From positions 587,154 through 651,153 of the forward strand of contig JAPTMU010000093.1 of the NCBI GenBank assembly GCA_028583405.1: DNA of 64,000 nt. Reading direction: 5' to 3'. The notes below the pieces were generated by a model that was not told where the DNA came from, did no database searches, and saw nothing but the letters and a program-made list of their open reading frames with translations. Source of the stretch: Pogonophryne albipinna. Its lineage: Eukaryota > Chordata > Actinopteri > Perciformes > Artedidraconidae. The position numbers and the translations under genes were made by a program. Shown here in pieces: positions 23,715 to 34,754 of this stretch (its first letter is position 1; each line of letters opens with the position of its first letter).

Positions 23715-24245
23715 TGAAGATTTTATCACCTGATATATAAGAAGTGTTATGTTTGAATGGCAGAAAGTCTTGTTGCAATTTCCAGATATGGAAGGAGGCC
23801 CCTTGAGTTTCTCTGTTAATTATCAATAGTCTGGGCAAGTAACAGGGGAAGCCAGGGGGGAGATTTTCCTCAGATTTAATGCAGTTACATTCTTGTAGTT
23901 AATGATGCATGACAGGCAGACCCATAAAAAGCCTTGAGAATTGAGTCACACAGTTAAGAGAGACAATAGTCCTTCTGATTTATCAATAAATGCATTCATT
24001 CCAGTAAACGCTGACTTCGAGGTGAAAGGAAGTTCACAGAAGCCCTTAAAGCGACAAGAACAATTAACTTCTGTTAATGCTAAGGAGTGTGTGTCTATTT
24101 GAGCAGCTATATGTGAATTCTGCTCAGACAATACCTGTGTTTGTGTTTTATATTGATTTCTCTGTTTTATTCTTTCATAAATGTGAGGACTAAAATTGCT
24201 CCAAGCATTGTGGGGTGCAGGTTTGCAAAACAGGAGACGATGGGG
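23715..24245 (+). repeat. ERV A1 5' LTR part
   Basis: Colinear with the first part of the LTR at 48,725-49,806 (tatcacctgatatataagaa, gaaagtcttgttgcaatttc), then truncated at gacgatggggg, where it joins internal leader sequence. Confidence 0.75.
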
Positions 24246-27200
24246 GAGGGTAGGTAAAGTTATAAAATAGATAAAGCAACGGTTGAAAGCCTCGTAGATT
24301 TTTCAGAATCTTACGGCTAAACTCGTTAGCTACACGTGAAGCGATGGAGGAGTGTAAGACGAAGGTGAAAGGCCCCGTGGGTTTTTTCAGAAATCGAGAC
24401 GGCAAGCCCATCGGGGAAGTTCAGTGGTTTTCTAAAGACTCCATCCAGAACAAACCAGAATAATGCTTTCCAGTCTCATAGGAGCTGCAGTTGCATTATA
24501 TGTTAAGAATCCAAGAGCAGAAACGCGAACTTCAAAAGCCATTGAAATTAACGGATTTCTCACTGTCTTGTTCTGTTGGGTTTAACGCCCATTCTGTTGA
24601 AAGAAATATCGCATCTTAAAAGCTGAACAGACAGCGAGGAGGATATATTTATGTGCTTTTGAATAAATAGAATATATTATTGAACATAGAATGGCCTAAG
24701 TCAGATAAAGAAATGCGAAGTCATCATGGTAGAATACCATGGGTTTAAAAAAGCCCCCCTTTCTCCACATTTCTGCTCTAATTGCTGTGCAGCAGCCCGG
24801 AGCCAGACTGCTTGTTAATGCCTGGAAAATGGCTGCTGAGCGTTGGATTTAAAACAAGGAGTGAATAATCAACAAGTGATCTGAAGTTGGAGTGAATAAC
24901 ATTGAAAATTAATGGATCAATGTGTGATTTGATGTAGTAAGATATATTGAAATAAATAAGAAACTATAATTTGTTGTTTTTAAGCATAGTTTTTGTGGGA
25001 TAGTTACGTCACATTGTGGTTTTAATGAGAAGTTTTGAGAACTGATTGTTACTATTGCATTGCATTGTGAATTTCGTGGTATTTGTCATTAACTGAGAAT
25101 TTTACTTAATTATATTTCAGAGGAACTTAATTGCATACAGAAACGTTGAGGGAAAGTAAAAAGAGGTTTACTGAGTATATGAAGTACATGCAGGTTAAGG
25201 TTCGATTCAAATTAAATATGATAGTGGATTATTCCACCTAGATATAGAAAGAGGATAATTTGTTAAACATTAAATAACAAACTCACTGTAAGAAATATAT
25301 ATTGTAATGTTATTTAGGAGTGTTATGAACTGGCTTTGGCTGGTTACATTTTTTATTGAAACCAGACTACAAGTCGTATGGTTTAATTTGTATTGAACTC
25401 AGTCTCCAAGCAGTGTGGTTTATATCTGCACATGTGTTGAGTGTTCCCCTTCCCCCACTCACATGAGGCCAGTGCTATACTGCTAAGCTAGTTGGCCAGC
25501 CAGTTGGCATACTAGATGGTGAAATAGTTGGAGTAAAGATGTACACGAACAATGAGAGTAGATTAAGTTGTTTTGTTTTTCATGCTTTTCACCAAGGCTC
25601 ATTTGAGTGGTTATTGTTTTAATGTAGTGTTTTGTTATATTTCTGAACTATAATGTACCCACACGCATGTGGTTTATTTGTCACAGTTCATTTTAGAGTC
25701 AGCCACCTCATGGCTAGATCTCATCTCTGAGAGTCCATTGTGTTAATGATAAAAGGTCCTTTTGTTCTTCAGGCCACATGTCAAGGATGATCAGCATCCA
25801 ATTTATTTGACCCCATGAGGTCAAGAGTCATTCTGTTAGACCACAATCTTGTGTAAGACAAATCATTGTTCTTTTGTCACATTTTGAATTACATAAGATT
25901 TCATTTTGCTAAATCAATTTATCTATAAATGTTGTAGTTGGAGTTTGGTGTTTGCTAACATTTTTAGGAACGAAATAGGCCTACACTTGGGTCAAATTAC
26001 ATTACTGTGATCTGATTAGTGTGCTCTGCAGGTTTACTATTGTTCTAACCAAGCAGTGGGATTTTTAGGTGCAGGGGGATTCTTTCATAGTGTGTGGAAT
26101 ATGCGATGCTGGAAACATGTGGGTGTTGAAAAACTTAGTTTGGGTAAATATGTCACAGTGGATGAAACGATTATTAGAGGGAGTTTTTGTAATATCATTA
26201 GTAGACATTAATTGTGTTGTTTAGATGACATTTAACTACTAAGACAGATAGTATGATTAGAAAGAGACAGAGTGGAAAGGGTTGGATTTATTTAACCTCA
26301 GTGTGCTAGAATTTCTATAGGTAATGCGTCCCGAGACCTGGACTCTATCTCTCTGCATGTCATACGGCTAAGACCCCGATCCTCCAAGCAGACGAAAGAC
26401 CTAACCCAACAGGAGACTCCTCCTTCTCAATAGACCAGACAGAGAACCAGAGCTGAACCAACAACAACAATAAGAACTGCATCCAGAACTATCTCCACCT
26501 GTGGCATCCAGAACCAAACAGCTTGCTGACAGGCAGAGATCTACTCTCACCAGTCCCTCAAACAGGGCATGAAGTTCCAAGCTGAGCCACAAGATTTGGC
26601 ACAAGAGCAAAGTGTGGGACATGAGAGCAGAATCCGCCCTCCATAAAGCAGCAGAGAGACTGTAAAGGAGGAGATGAAATGCAAAGCAGTTCAAGAACCG
26701 TGGCATGATGGGGGCTGCAGATGTAGCTGGGCAGAGGGCTGCCTCAAAGAGTTACAACAGCTGATGGATAAAGGGGGAGGAGTCAGAATCAGAGGAGATG
26801 GCCGAGCAGAATGTGAGGTGGCCAGGGATCGCGGCTTGAGATAAACCAGAGGAGAGGGGAAGGGAATCAACGGGAATGAGTGAGTTTACACATAAACACA
26901 CTTATAAGCGCACATTTAAAGAACTTGAATTGACTTGATAAATAAGTGAAGATAAAAAGTTGTATTAACCATGAATTAATCAATTGGTAAATTAAAAATA
27001 GCAGTAAAGAGGAAACTATTAAGGTAAAATGAGAATCATCCTAAAACACACTGAGGGATAAAGAGGGATACATGACATTATATAACCATATTCTTCAATC
27101 TTTTCATCATGTTAACAAATCATTCTTCAAGAGATTTTTATTCACTTGTGAATAAAGTAGTGATCTTAGTTGTTACAATGTTGAACACCATTAAAGGGGT

Positions 27201-27717
27201 AGTTTTAGGAACCGCTCTATAAGACAAACCTTTATTTGAATGGATAATGTTAGAGGGAGAGCTAGTGCCAAGCCAAATATAGTATTCCAATCTATAAATT
27301 ATTGATTTCACCATTGTGCCATGGTGATTACCATAGGAGGGCATTAAGATGGAAATATGAAATGACTTCTGTTTTTAAATCCTTGATAAAGGAGGGAGTA
27401 ATTGTTGCATGTTCGGACACCCAGGGTTCCACACACTGCTAAAGAGTTTAACATTGTTTTTTAGGTGGACCAGAATTGAAGATGAGCTATGAAATGCATA
27501 GCAGAGCTACACAGATCCTAGTAATGTTTTGACACAAGATAATAGTTAAGTACACAAGTTTCTGAAATAGATCTATTAGACATTTTAATATAGATTAGGT
27601 GTTAATGAACTGCAGTAGTAGTACTATATGGAAGTGAAATTTTTTGGCTGACACTTTTCAGGGAAAGTGGGGAACAGCTGTTCCGATGAAAAGTTAGAGA
27701 TATTTGGAAAATTATAG
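24246..27717 (+). other. ERV A1 internal region, degenerate
   Basis: Shares leader sequence with ERV A2 and several kilobases with ERV B. It contains a short frame from ATG about 24,344 to TAA (MEECKTKVKGPVGFFRNRDG ...) preceded by a related block (aaagcctcgtagatttttca), so two similar repeats lie in tandem. I could not assign gag, pol or env. All longer frames are broken by stops. Confidence 0.5.
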
Positions 27718-27889
27718 TTCAATCAGGAGAGACGTGATGTATGAGTACATGTTTATTATCGGGACACGTGACATGCGGGAATAGTGATTGACGTATTACA
27801 ACAAGTAACTGTAATGATGTTTTGGCGATTAGGCCCCGGGTTTTCAGGATGATCATTCAGGAGGGAAAGAACCGCTCTGATGAACCCCC
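27718..27889 (-). repeat. Ngaro split direct repeat, terminal copy (B2)
   Basis: Copy of the 172-bp repeat starting ttcaatcaggagagacgtga and ending gctctgatgaaccccc. Only isolated differences from the copy at 28,169-28,340 were seen (ccccgggttttc/ccccaggttttc). Confidence 0.85.
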
Positions 27890-28168
27890 CGGGGTCTAGA
27901 CACTGGTGGTGGTGATAGTAGTTCGGTCCGATCTGAAGGGAGAAGGTTTAGCTTGGCCCTGTATTTAGGAGACAGGAGGCGAAGGGGTGGAGGAGGGTTG
28001 TGCGTTGACACCTGAAATGACAACTGACAGGAAGGGGAGAGCAGATTTAAAGGGGTTAGCAGGTGCGATGATTGGCTAGCCGGGGCATAATGCCCCTGAT
28101 CACTTATTGAGATAACGTGTGACTCCCGATGATGTTGTCTTCCTGATTGAACTTACGCTGAGCTACAT

Positions 28169-28340
28169 TTCAATCAGGAGAGACGTGATGTATGAGTACA
28201 TGTTTATTATCGGGACACGTGACATGCGGGAATAGTGATTGACGTATTACAACAAGTAACTGTAATGATGTTTTGGCGATTAGGCCCCAGGTTTTCAGGA
28301 TGATCATTCAGGAGGGAAAGAACCGCTCTGATGAACCCCC
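28169..28340 (-). repeat. Ngaro split direct repeat, inner copy (B1)
   Basis: Second copy of the 172-bp repeat, placed between the tandem array and the presumed A2 segment (27,890-28,168). Confidence 0.85.
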
Positions 28341-28469
28341 AAAAGAAGTGAAGTATGAAGTACGGAGCTGTGAGCGATTCTTACCTTGCGGCTGGCTGCG
28401 GAGATCTATGGATGAAATGAGAGATTAACATGGGACATGATGAGCGCCGGAATTGCTTCCGGGCTGCGG

Positions 28470-28790
28470 GGTTAGACATGCGCGGGCCCACTGGCCGCAA
28501 CCTGCACTGCAGGGTTAACATGACGCAGACCCACTGGCCGCAATCTGCACCCGCAGGGTTAAACCTAAGCGCAGACCTGTGTCCGCAACCTGCACCAGCA
28601 GAGTTAAACCTAAGCGCAGACCTGTGTCCGCAACCTGCACCAGCAGGGTTAAACCTAAGCGCGGACCTGTGTCCGCAACCTGCACCAGCAGGGTTAAACC
28701 TAAGCGCGGACCTGTGTCCGCAACCTGCACCCGCAGGGTTAAACATACGCGGACCCACGTCCGCGACCTGCACTTGCAGGATTAGCGTAC
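28470..28790. repeat. 45-bp tandem array inside the Ngaro element (about 6 copies)
   Basis: Unit cctgtgtccgcaacctgcac followed by cagcagggttaaacctaagcgcgga. Outer copies are more divergent than the central four. It lies between the recombinase ORF and the B1 repeat, so it belongs to the 3' non-coding region of the element. Confidence 0.9.
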
Positions 28791-28886
28791 GCAGGTCCGG
28801 AGTCATAGCCTGACAATTACGAGAACCGTAGACACGTATACATGCTGACGTGTACCACCACCAGTTATAGGCATAATTACCATATT

Positions 28887-29801
28887 TTAGTGTTTGAGGG
28901 ACCTTTGGATTGCCAGCACGGCACTGATGTCCGGGCGGATGTAGGATGTGAAGGCAGAGGAGGACCATCGTCCGAGTTGTTGCAGGGATGAGGATGAGAC
29001 GCCTTGATTAGCAGCGGAGGTAGCTGCGCCTATCCTGAACGAATGCCCCGAGAATAATTGGGGCGATAAGCCGGATCTAATGAGAACTTGCTTTAGGTAA
29101 TGATTGAACTGGCGTTGAGTTAAGGGAATATTCCCTGAAATAAGAAATAGTGGTGAGAGAGGATTAATGGAAGGTCTAAGATGCAGGAATTTAATCATGG
29201 GTTTATAAGGGCAGAACGGGGAATCGTTGCGAGCTGCGATGACGGAGCAGGCGCCTCCGCATTTGGAGTGTTTAATGCTTAAACTAAAATGGCTAGCGTG
29301 GAAGGATAGGTCGTTAAGGCAGACGTCGTGATTGGGATTGAACGATAGGGAAGCTGTGGTAAATTCGCCTGGTCTAAGAAAAGCATAAAATGCCAGCAGA
29401 AATGCGGCGTCGAGTAGCGCGTCGATGTAGGGAGAAAATAATCCTTCTCTAAGTTTGGAGAGCATGAGGCGCAGCGTGGAGAGTGTAATGGGTCGTCTAC
29501 GGTCTAACACTGGGGGAAACGTTTTGAGGAGACCTCTAAGTATGAGTTTAACTGATTGGTTAGCAAGCAAGCTGGGGAAGCTGGGATCGAAGCAGCGAAT
29601 GTTGAACTGTACTCCTGCTAAGAGGCCCCGGATGTATTGGGGTTTGAGGTGGCGAACAGTGGCGCAGTAACACATGAAGGCGCACACGGTGGGGATGAGC
29701 ACGGGTTTAAGTGAGATGCCTACGGAAACACAAAAGAAAGCGAACGTTCTCCATGCGAAGTCGTACGTTCTGAGGGTGGAAGCGGCTAAGCCTTTCCTCA
29801 T
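28887..29801 (-). CDS. Ngaro tyrosine recombinase (304 aa)
   Basis: ATG at 29,801. The catalytic pattern of tyrosine recombinases is complete by position: Arg143 in AFYAFLRPGE, His253 and Arg256 in GHSFRIGAATSAA, Trp279 in LGRWSS, and the nucleophile Tyr287 in SAFTSYIRPD. DIRS/Ngaro elements use such an enzyme instead of a DDE integrase to insert a circular cDNA. The N-terminal part (about residues 8-100) is the core-binding, SAM-like helical region. It follows the RT ORF after a short gap, and the frame is uninterrupted. Identity as Ngaro rather than DIRS1 or PAT rests on the direct-repeat arrangement. Confidence 0.88.
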   Translation of the reverse strand: MRKGLAASTLRTYDFAWRTFAFFCVSVGISLKPVLIPTVCAFMCYCATVRHLKPQYIRGLLAGVQFNIRCFDPSFPSLLANQSVKLILRGLLKTFPPVLDRRRPITLSTLRLMLSKLREGLFSPYIDALLDAAFLLAFYAFLRPGEFTTASLSFNPNHDVCLNDLSFHASHFSLSIKHSKCGGACSVIAARNDSPFCPYKPMIKFLHLRPSINPLSPLFLISGNIPLTQRQFNHYLKQVLIRSGLSPQLFSGHSFRIGAATSAANQGVSSSSLQQLGRWSSSAFTSYIRPDISAVLAIQRSLKH

Positions 29802-29845
29802 AAAATATCTGGCGGACTCTAGGTGCCTAGCTAAGGGGCTCTTGT

Positions 29846-31543
29846 TTAATGAAGAGAGAGGAGATGCAGGGGAGGAATCCCGACGGGTTGCGGGCTGGCT
29901 TCCGGGCAGAGGTTCCGGAATGTCTGAAATTGAAAGCGAGAGAGGGAATCAGCCACTATATTGAGGTGGCCGGGGACGTGACGAGCTGAGATGAGAAAGT
30001 TGTGGGTGAGGGAGGACCAGGTGATGCTTCTCATGAACGGCATAATGTCACTGCACGAGGAGCGACCTTTATTGATAATCCCGACCACTGATTGGTTGTC
30101 GCAGAGCACCGAGATGCGTTTCCGTAGCCAGAGGTGACCCCACACGTGGCAGGCAACAGCAATCAGATAGATCTCGTGCAGGGCGGAGGATAAGGCATGA
30201 TTGGGAAATGAGGGAGGCCATGGGCCCGCGAACCACTCTCCCTGAAAGAAACCCCCAAAACCCACGGATGGGGCTGCGTCTGTGAAAAACCTCATGGAAT
30301 CAGAGGAGTACACAAGGTCGTCATAAAAGAAGGTGATGCCATTCCAGTGGGCGAGCAGGAGAGACCAGAAGCGTAGGTCTGAGCGGCAGCCTTCGTCTAG
30401 AAACACGCGGTCGTGGAGGTTTGTTACAGCCGACGCTGTGTCCAGGAGGCGGGAGATGAATGAGCGCCCCTGGGGGATGATGCGCATGGCAAAGTTGAGG
30501 TGCCCGAGGAGGGAGAGCAGCTGTTGTTTGGTGATGACTTGTTGCTCGCAATAGGATTTAGTGATGTCGCGTATGCGCTGTAGTTTGTCGATGGGGAGAG
30601 ATGCTTTCATGTCTATAGAGTCGAGTGTGATGCCTAAGAACTCCAAGCTTGTGTCGGGTCCTATGGTTTTCTCTCCGGATAGGGGGACGCCTAGCTCTTG
30701 AAAGCAGCATTTGAGTTTTGCCAGGGAAGCGCCTGAGTTATCCCGAGGGGGATCTATGAGGAGAAAATCGTCCAGCAAGTGGAGAACGGAGGGAATCCTG
30801 ACTTTATTCAGCAGGATCCAGCAGAGAGCTTCGGAAAAGGAATTAAAGATACAGGGGCTACTTCTGCACCCGAAAGTCAAGCGAACCGCGAAGTAGAATT
30901 TAGCTTCCCACTTAATGCCGAACATGTTCCACTGGGATGGATGGATGGGAATGATCTTGAACGCGTCAGTAATGTCTGCCTTGGAGAGCCAGGCTCCTTG
31001 CCCCGCAAACTTGATTAGTTTGATTGCGTTATCGACCGAGGCATAATGAAGGGAGAATGGCTCTGAAGGAATGAGGCTGTTAATACTGCAAAACGGGCCG
31101 GAGCGGGGTGCGGACAGATCGGAAATCAGCCTTTTCTTCTCAGAGTATTTACGCGTGGCTACTCCTATTGGACTTGTCCGGAACACTGAGAACGGGGGTG
31201 AGTGAAAAGGACCGATTAGGTATCCTTTGTTGAGTTCTTTATCGATAAGCTGGGAGACTATGGTGGGTTCTTTAACTGCTGATTGCAGATTTTTTGAAAC
31301 AAGGGACACGGAGGGAGGAGAAATAACCCCGACCCTGAAGCCTTGAGAGAGCCCTGACAGAAGATATTCTACGAACACGGGATCTGGGTGAGTAGAAAGC
31401 GCTGCTGCTAAATGTGGGATATTGATGGGGGTGGAAAGGTGATGTTTCAGAAGTTTTTTCCACCACGTGGTTTCTGCTGCGGGAAGTTGGCGCGGCCGCG
31501 CCTGGGGCAAACTGACTTCGGATGAGCCTCCCTGCAGGCACTA
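29846..31543 (-). CDS. Ngaro reverse transcriptase / RNase H polyprotein
   Basis: Open frame from about 31,543 to the stop at 29,846; 554 codons from the TTG at 31,510. There is no obvious ATG near its beginning, and it overlaps the end of the zinc-knuckle ORF in another frame, so expression by frameshifting or readthrough is possible. From the TTG: RT fingers and palm (LIDKELNKGYLIGPF, residues about 88-102; ADITDAFKIIPIHPSQW, 178-194), catalytic LLDDFLLID (245-253), thumb (LLSLLGHLNFAMRIIPQGRS), and RNase H with its acidic residues in FTDAA (410), HEIY (about 446), CDNQS (471) and ADSLSR (521). The family copies element RNA into DNA. No frameshift is seen. Confidence 0.88.
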
Positions 31544-31680
31544 TTCTGCACCTGACGTTTTTGTCTATTATTCCCCGACTGTGACGTAGGAAAAGCTCTG
31601 GACCCGGAGAAAGCCGCTGGTGGGCAGAAGGGGGAGGTGTGGCCCTGCGTCCCGCAGCTAATGCATGAAACGACTTGTTG
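31430..31680 (-). pseudogene. C-terminal end of Ngaro ORF1 (gag-like) with CCHC zinc knuckle
   Basis: Minus-strand frame reading SCISCGTQGHTSPFC, a CX2CX4HX4C zinc knuckle at 31,624-31,665, as found in the nucleocapsid part of Gag-like proteins. The frame runs on to a stop near 31,430, overlapping the RT ORF. Everything N-terminal is missing because the element is cut at the ERV LTR junction at 31,680. Confidence 0.65.
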
Positions 31681-32275
31681 CTATATGTGAATTCTGCTCA
31701 GACAATACCTGTGTTTGTGTTTTATATTGATTTCTCTGTTTTATTCTTTCATAAATGTGAGGAGTAAAATTGCTCCAAGCATTGTGGGGTGCAGGTTTGC
31801 AAAACAGGAGACTATGGGGGAGGGGAGCCAAGAGGGAAGTCTGAAGAATGTGTGTGTGTGGAAGCTGCAGGAATACGAGCCAGATGTGTTTGTTTTGCTT
31901 CAAACTAAAAGACTGTTTCCGGATCATCTCGGCTGGCGCGCGTTGATACGCTACGAAAGCCCATCGTTTATATATGGGCCAATAGATGACCTGTATGGGG
32001 GTAGCATCCACACAGCTCCCCCCGTGTTTTTTGGTATATAAGCTTGCTTTGTATTTAGTTCGTCCTCTTTTTCCTCCGGCTGACAAGACAAGTAAGTTAG
32101 ATCTCCCGGCGGGAGGAACAAGAGCCGGAGTAATCCGGATTACTTCGTGATGTTGTGTTATTGTGTCTTTTGCCATTAAATCAGCATATTTGTTATAACC
32201 TTACCAATGGTTGCTGTGAATTCTTCTTCTGTTAATCTGACCCATTCACAAAACGAACACGCGGAGACGAGGTGG
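31680..32275 (+). repeat. ERV A1 3' LTR part
   Basis: Starts ctatatgtgaattctgctca (same as 24,109) and contains the LTR U3 blocks also found at 49,370-49,560 (tgtttccggatcatctcggc, gggccaatagatgacctgta). It has a TATA box (ggtatataagcttgc) and an ATTAAA polyadenylation-type signal. It meets the LINE at about 32,276. Confidence 0.75.
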
Positions 32276-33444
32276 GTTTTAAAACCACTCTGACTCCAAC
32301 ACAACACAGTGGTCACTCAGATCATTTGCAAATACTCCCACAGATGAGTATTTATGGGGAGCATTAGTTAAAATGAGATCAATTATGGAGGATTTATTTG
32401 GGGACTTAATGTTAGGGCGAGTAGGACTGTCAACAATCTGAGTAACATTCAAAGAGATACAAAGGTTTTTAAAATCCTCTGACGCTGCAGTTAACCAGTC
32501 CCAGTTAAAATCTCCAAGCAGCACTATTTCCTTGTAGTCAAGTTGAGATAAGAAGATAAAGAGTCCTTGACAGCTGAGGGGGGTCTGTAGCAGCCCACCA
32601 CCATGACCTGTTGACCCTTTGCTACTTCGATATTTAAAGCTAAAAATTCAAGTTGTTTACTAATAGATTTGGAAACCATCTTGGTTACACAAAACTTATT
32701 TTTCACATAAATGGCAACGCCACCACCTTTTTTAGGGCGGTCGGTACGATATACACTATAACCATTTAAGTAGATGTCAGAGGCCAGAATAGATTTATCT
32801 AGCCACGTTTCTGATAAGACAATGACATCAGCATCAGTCGAGCTCGCCCAAATGCGGACAAAATCTAACTTAGGTAACAGACTGCGCACATTTAAGTGAA
32901 TGAATCCCAACCCAGATCTAGAATTAAAATCAGCAGGAGTAGCTATCTGACTACTACTGCTGCTGGGCGGTCCAGGGTTTAGTTGTACATTCCCTGATAG
33001 TAATAATAACAAAAAAACCAAGCACCTTTTCCTCTTAACCGACACACATACATTGTCATCTGCTTTAAAGTCACCCGTAAACTCCGCGAAAGTGAGATTA
33101 GAGCTCAAGAAGCAGTCCTGAAGAACCATCATAGCAGGCAAGTGAGAAAGAAAAACATTTGTCAAACTGAATGTCTGTGACAAGGCAACCAGGAATTGTT
33201 TGTGTAACACATCCGAACCTTTACAGGGGATGTCCACTGCGGGCGGTAGAACAGACCTGAAATCAGTCGACTTCTCAGGATAACGAGAGAACTTCTCATT
33301 GTCCAAAATAGCTAACAGGCATAGCAGACTCACGATATGGGCCATTTCCCCAGACCAGCACAGCATCCGGCACGACGCTGAAGTTGGCTTCCGATTCAGA
33401 GCATCCGATTCGGCAGTTAAGGGGAAAGTTAAGGGACATTTCAT
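32276..33444 (-). pseudogene. LINE 5' half: N-terminal region with 2A-like motif and AP endonuclease
   Basis: Frame from ATG 33,444 to 32,524, then shifted by one base into 32,279-32,524. Residues about 140-160 read LVFLLLLLSGNVQLNPGPPS; the NPGP at 32,968-32,979 resembles the 2A translational-recoding peptide (D-V-E-x-N-P-G-P), here with N and Q replacing D and E. Downstream is an apurinic-type endonuclease: FIHLNVRSLLPKLDFVR, VIVLSETWLDKS, YRTDRPKKGGGVAIYV, VVGCYRPPS, then after the shift LLGDFNWDW and LSDHCVVLESEW. In the family this enzyme nicks target DNA for reverse transcription. The same LINE continues as the RT half at 23,714-21,056. Confidence 0.85.
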
Positions 33445-33775
33445 TTACAGCGCTGAGCGAACAATCCTCCGTGTTTGAACCTCTTAAATCGCTGCATAGC
33501 CGATTTATTTGGACTGGATTATCGCAGAGGGTCTAAAGATTCTTTATAACCCAGTTTGAGATTTGTGAAACCTTTATTCTATTTGTGAAAATACAAACAA
33601 CGGAGATTTCAGTGCTTTTTTCGCATCTTCGCCACATTAGACCAGGTCCTGATCTAAAACCACTAGACCTACACTCATCAAATCTGGACTGGATTATCCC
33701 AGAGAGTCTAAAGATTCTTTATAACACAGTTTGAGATTTGTGAAACCTTAATTCTATTTGTGAAAATACAAACAC
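33445..33775 (-). promoter_or_regulatory. LINE 5' UTR with tandem promoter-like repeat
   Basis: Contains two copies of a segment of about 190 bp (wording: ctaaagattctttataaccc/acacagtttgagatttgtg, gtgaaaatacaaaca, gaccaggtcctgatctaaaa). Tandem 5' UTR units are usual internal promoters in LINEs. The same arrangement reversed occurs at 34,755-35,170. Confidence 0.6.
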
Positions 33776-34754
33776 AGGTGGAAGGCTGAGGTTGCTGCAG
33801 CAGGCCAGGATCAGGATCAGAAAGTGAACCTCCCAGCTGGGCAAGCCTTTATGCCTTCTTGAGGCTCCGCCTCTAGATGGTCGGGCACAAACAGGACGAC
33901 ACTCCCAGTACCTGCCAGAGGACAGCCAGGCAGGGAGCACAGACAGGCAGAAGGGGGGAGGGGTCGTCACAACATGTTCTTTTGTTTTGTTTTATTGTTC
34001 TGTCTTTTTATTTATTTAAGTATTCCAGTAATGTATGTTGCATGTTTTAATTTGATTGTATTTACTTGTTTAAATGAAATTTGTTTTAGGTTCACTTATA
34101 AAATCTGTCCAGGGCCAACAGATGAAAAATAGCCTCTTGGCTAAGTCTGGCACATTTACAGGAATGTTAATTAATGTGCACTGTCCCTGTTAAACAAATG
34201 AATAAATAAATAAAAATAAGTGTATGCTCCTCATTTAGGTGATAATTCTTGAGCTACAAAGTTTTCGTATCTTAAATACCGTTTCATAGCAACAACAAAA
34301 AAATGAAAGAGATGTTAAAGGAATTCAGGTTCATGAGATAAAGAAAAAGGCTAACCTTCAGTCTTTCATCCACTTTGAACAGCTTCTGCTGCTTTGTCCT
34401 AAAGCAAAATATCAAGAGCAATTATTTTCTGAGAGAGAAGACAGGATTACAATGAACCAACTTTCTCATATCATTTGTTACCAAAGTGTTATTTTCTAAT
34501 CTTGGAATGTCTTTCACATTCCAAGCAATCCTAGTACTCAAGATGACATACTGTAATTAGGAAAACAAAGCTTGTTGCTTAAAGTAAACTTGAACAATGC
34601 TAGTTATAGACTATATTTAATTTCCTGTTGAAATGTTTTGCCTGCAACTGTAAATACATTAAGTTTATATAAGTATACCTACTTATCTGTTGAATTTTTA
34701 TTTGCAACAAAAAATTATAATACATTTGAGAAGTAAATACTTCCATACTTACCC
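33776..34754. other. spacer between two opposing LINE 5' ends, with another LINE 3' tail
   Basis: 33,975-34,225 reads on the plus strand like a fish LINE 3' end (ggccaacagatgaaaaatag, gtgcactgtccctgttaaac, then aataaataaataaa). 33,776-33,975 is GC-richer and unassigned. 34,226-34,754 is AT-rich and I recognise nothing in it. Confidence 0.55.

Larger units (their letters stand above)
27718..31680 (-). mobile_element. Ngaro-type tyrosine-recombinase retrotransposon, 5'-truncated
   Basis: Minus-strand order: end of ORF1 with a zinc knuckle (31,624-31,665), RT/RNase H ORF (29,846-31,543), recombinase ORF (28,887-29,801), a 45-bp tandem array, then split direct repeats. A 172-bp sequence occurs twice (28,169-28,340 and 27,718-27,889) around a spacer of about 280 bp. 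This fits the B1-A2-B2 arrangement of Ngaro elements. The expected 5' A1 repeat and most of ORF1 are missing at the junction with the ERV LTR near 31,680. RT and recombinase frames are uninterrupted, suggesting a fairly recent insertion. Confidence 0.85.
23715..32275 (+). mobile_element. ERV relic A1, split by a Ngaro element
   Basis: Begins tgaagattttatcacctgat at 23,715, matching the start of the complete LTR at 48,725. It covers a 5' LTR part (23,715-24,245), internal sequence (24,246-27,717), then Ngaro (27,718-31,680) and a 3' LTR part (31,680-32,275). The two LTR parts share about 140 bp (24,105-24,245 and 31,681-31,822). 24,250-24,620 matches the leader of ERV A2 at 50,100-50,440. About 24,720-27,717 matches the interior of ERV B (39,920-42,290, reversed) with one extra block of about 420 bp. 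No intact retroviral gene is present. It splits the LINE. The right boundary is uncertain by tens of bases. Confidence 0.7.

Noticed and set aside
26401..26706. 101-codon ORF resembling that at 40,845-41,153 (DLCLSASCLVLDATGGDSSG)
   Set aside because: The two are inverted copies of ERV interior, antisense to the element, with indels between copies. I cannot support a protein.
28381..28968. 195-codon repeat ORF (AGAGCGHRSALRFNP)
   Set aside because: Translation of the 45-bp array in the Ngaro 3' region; several frames are open for the same reason.
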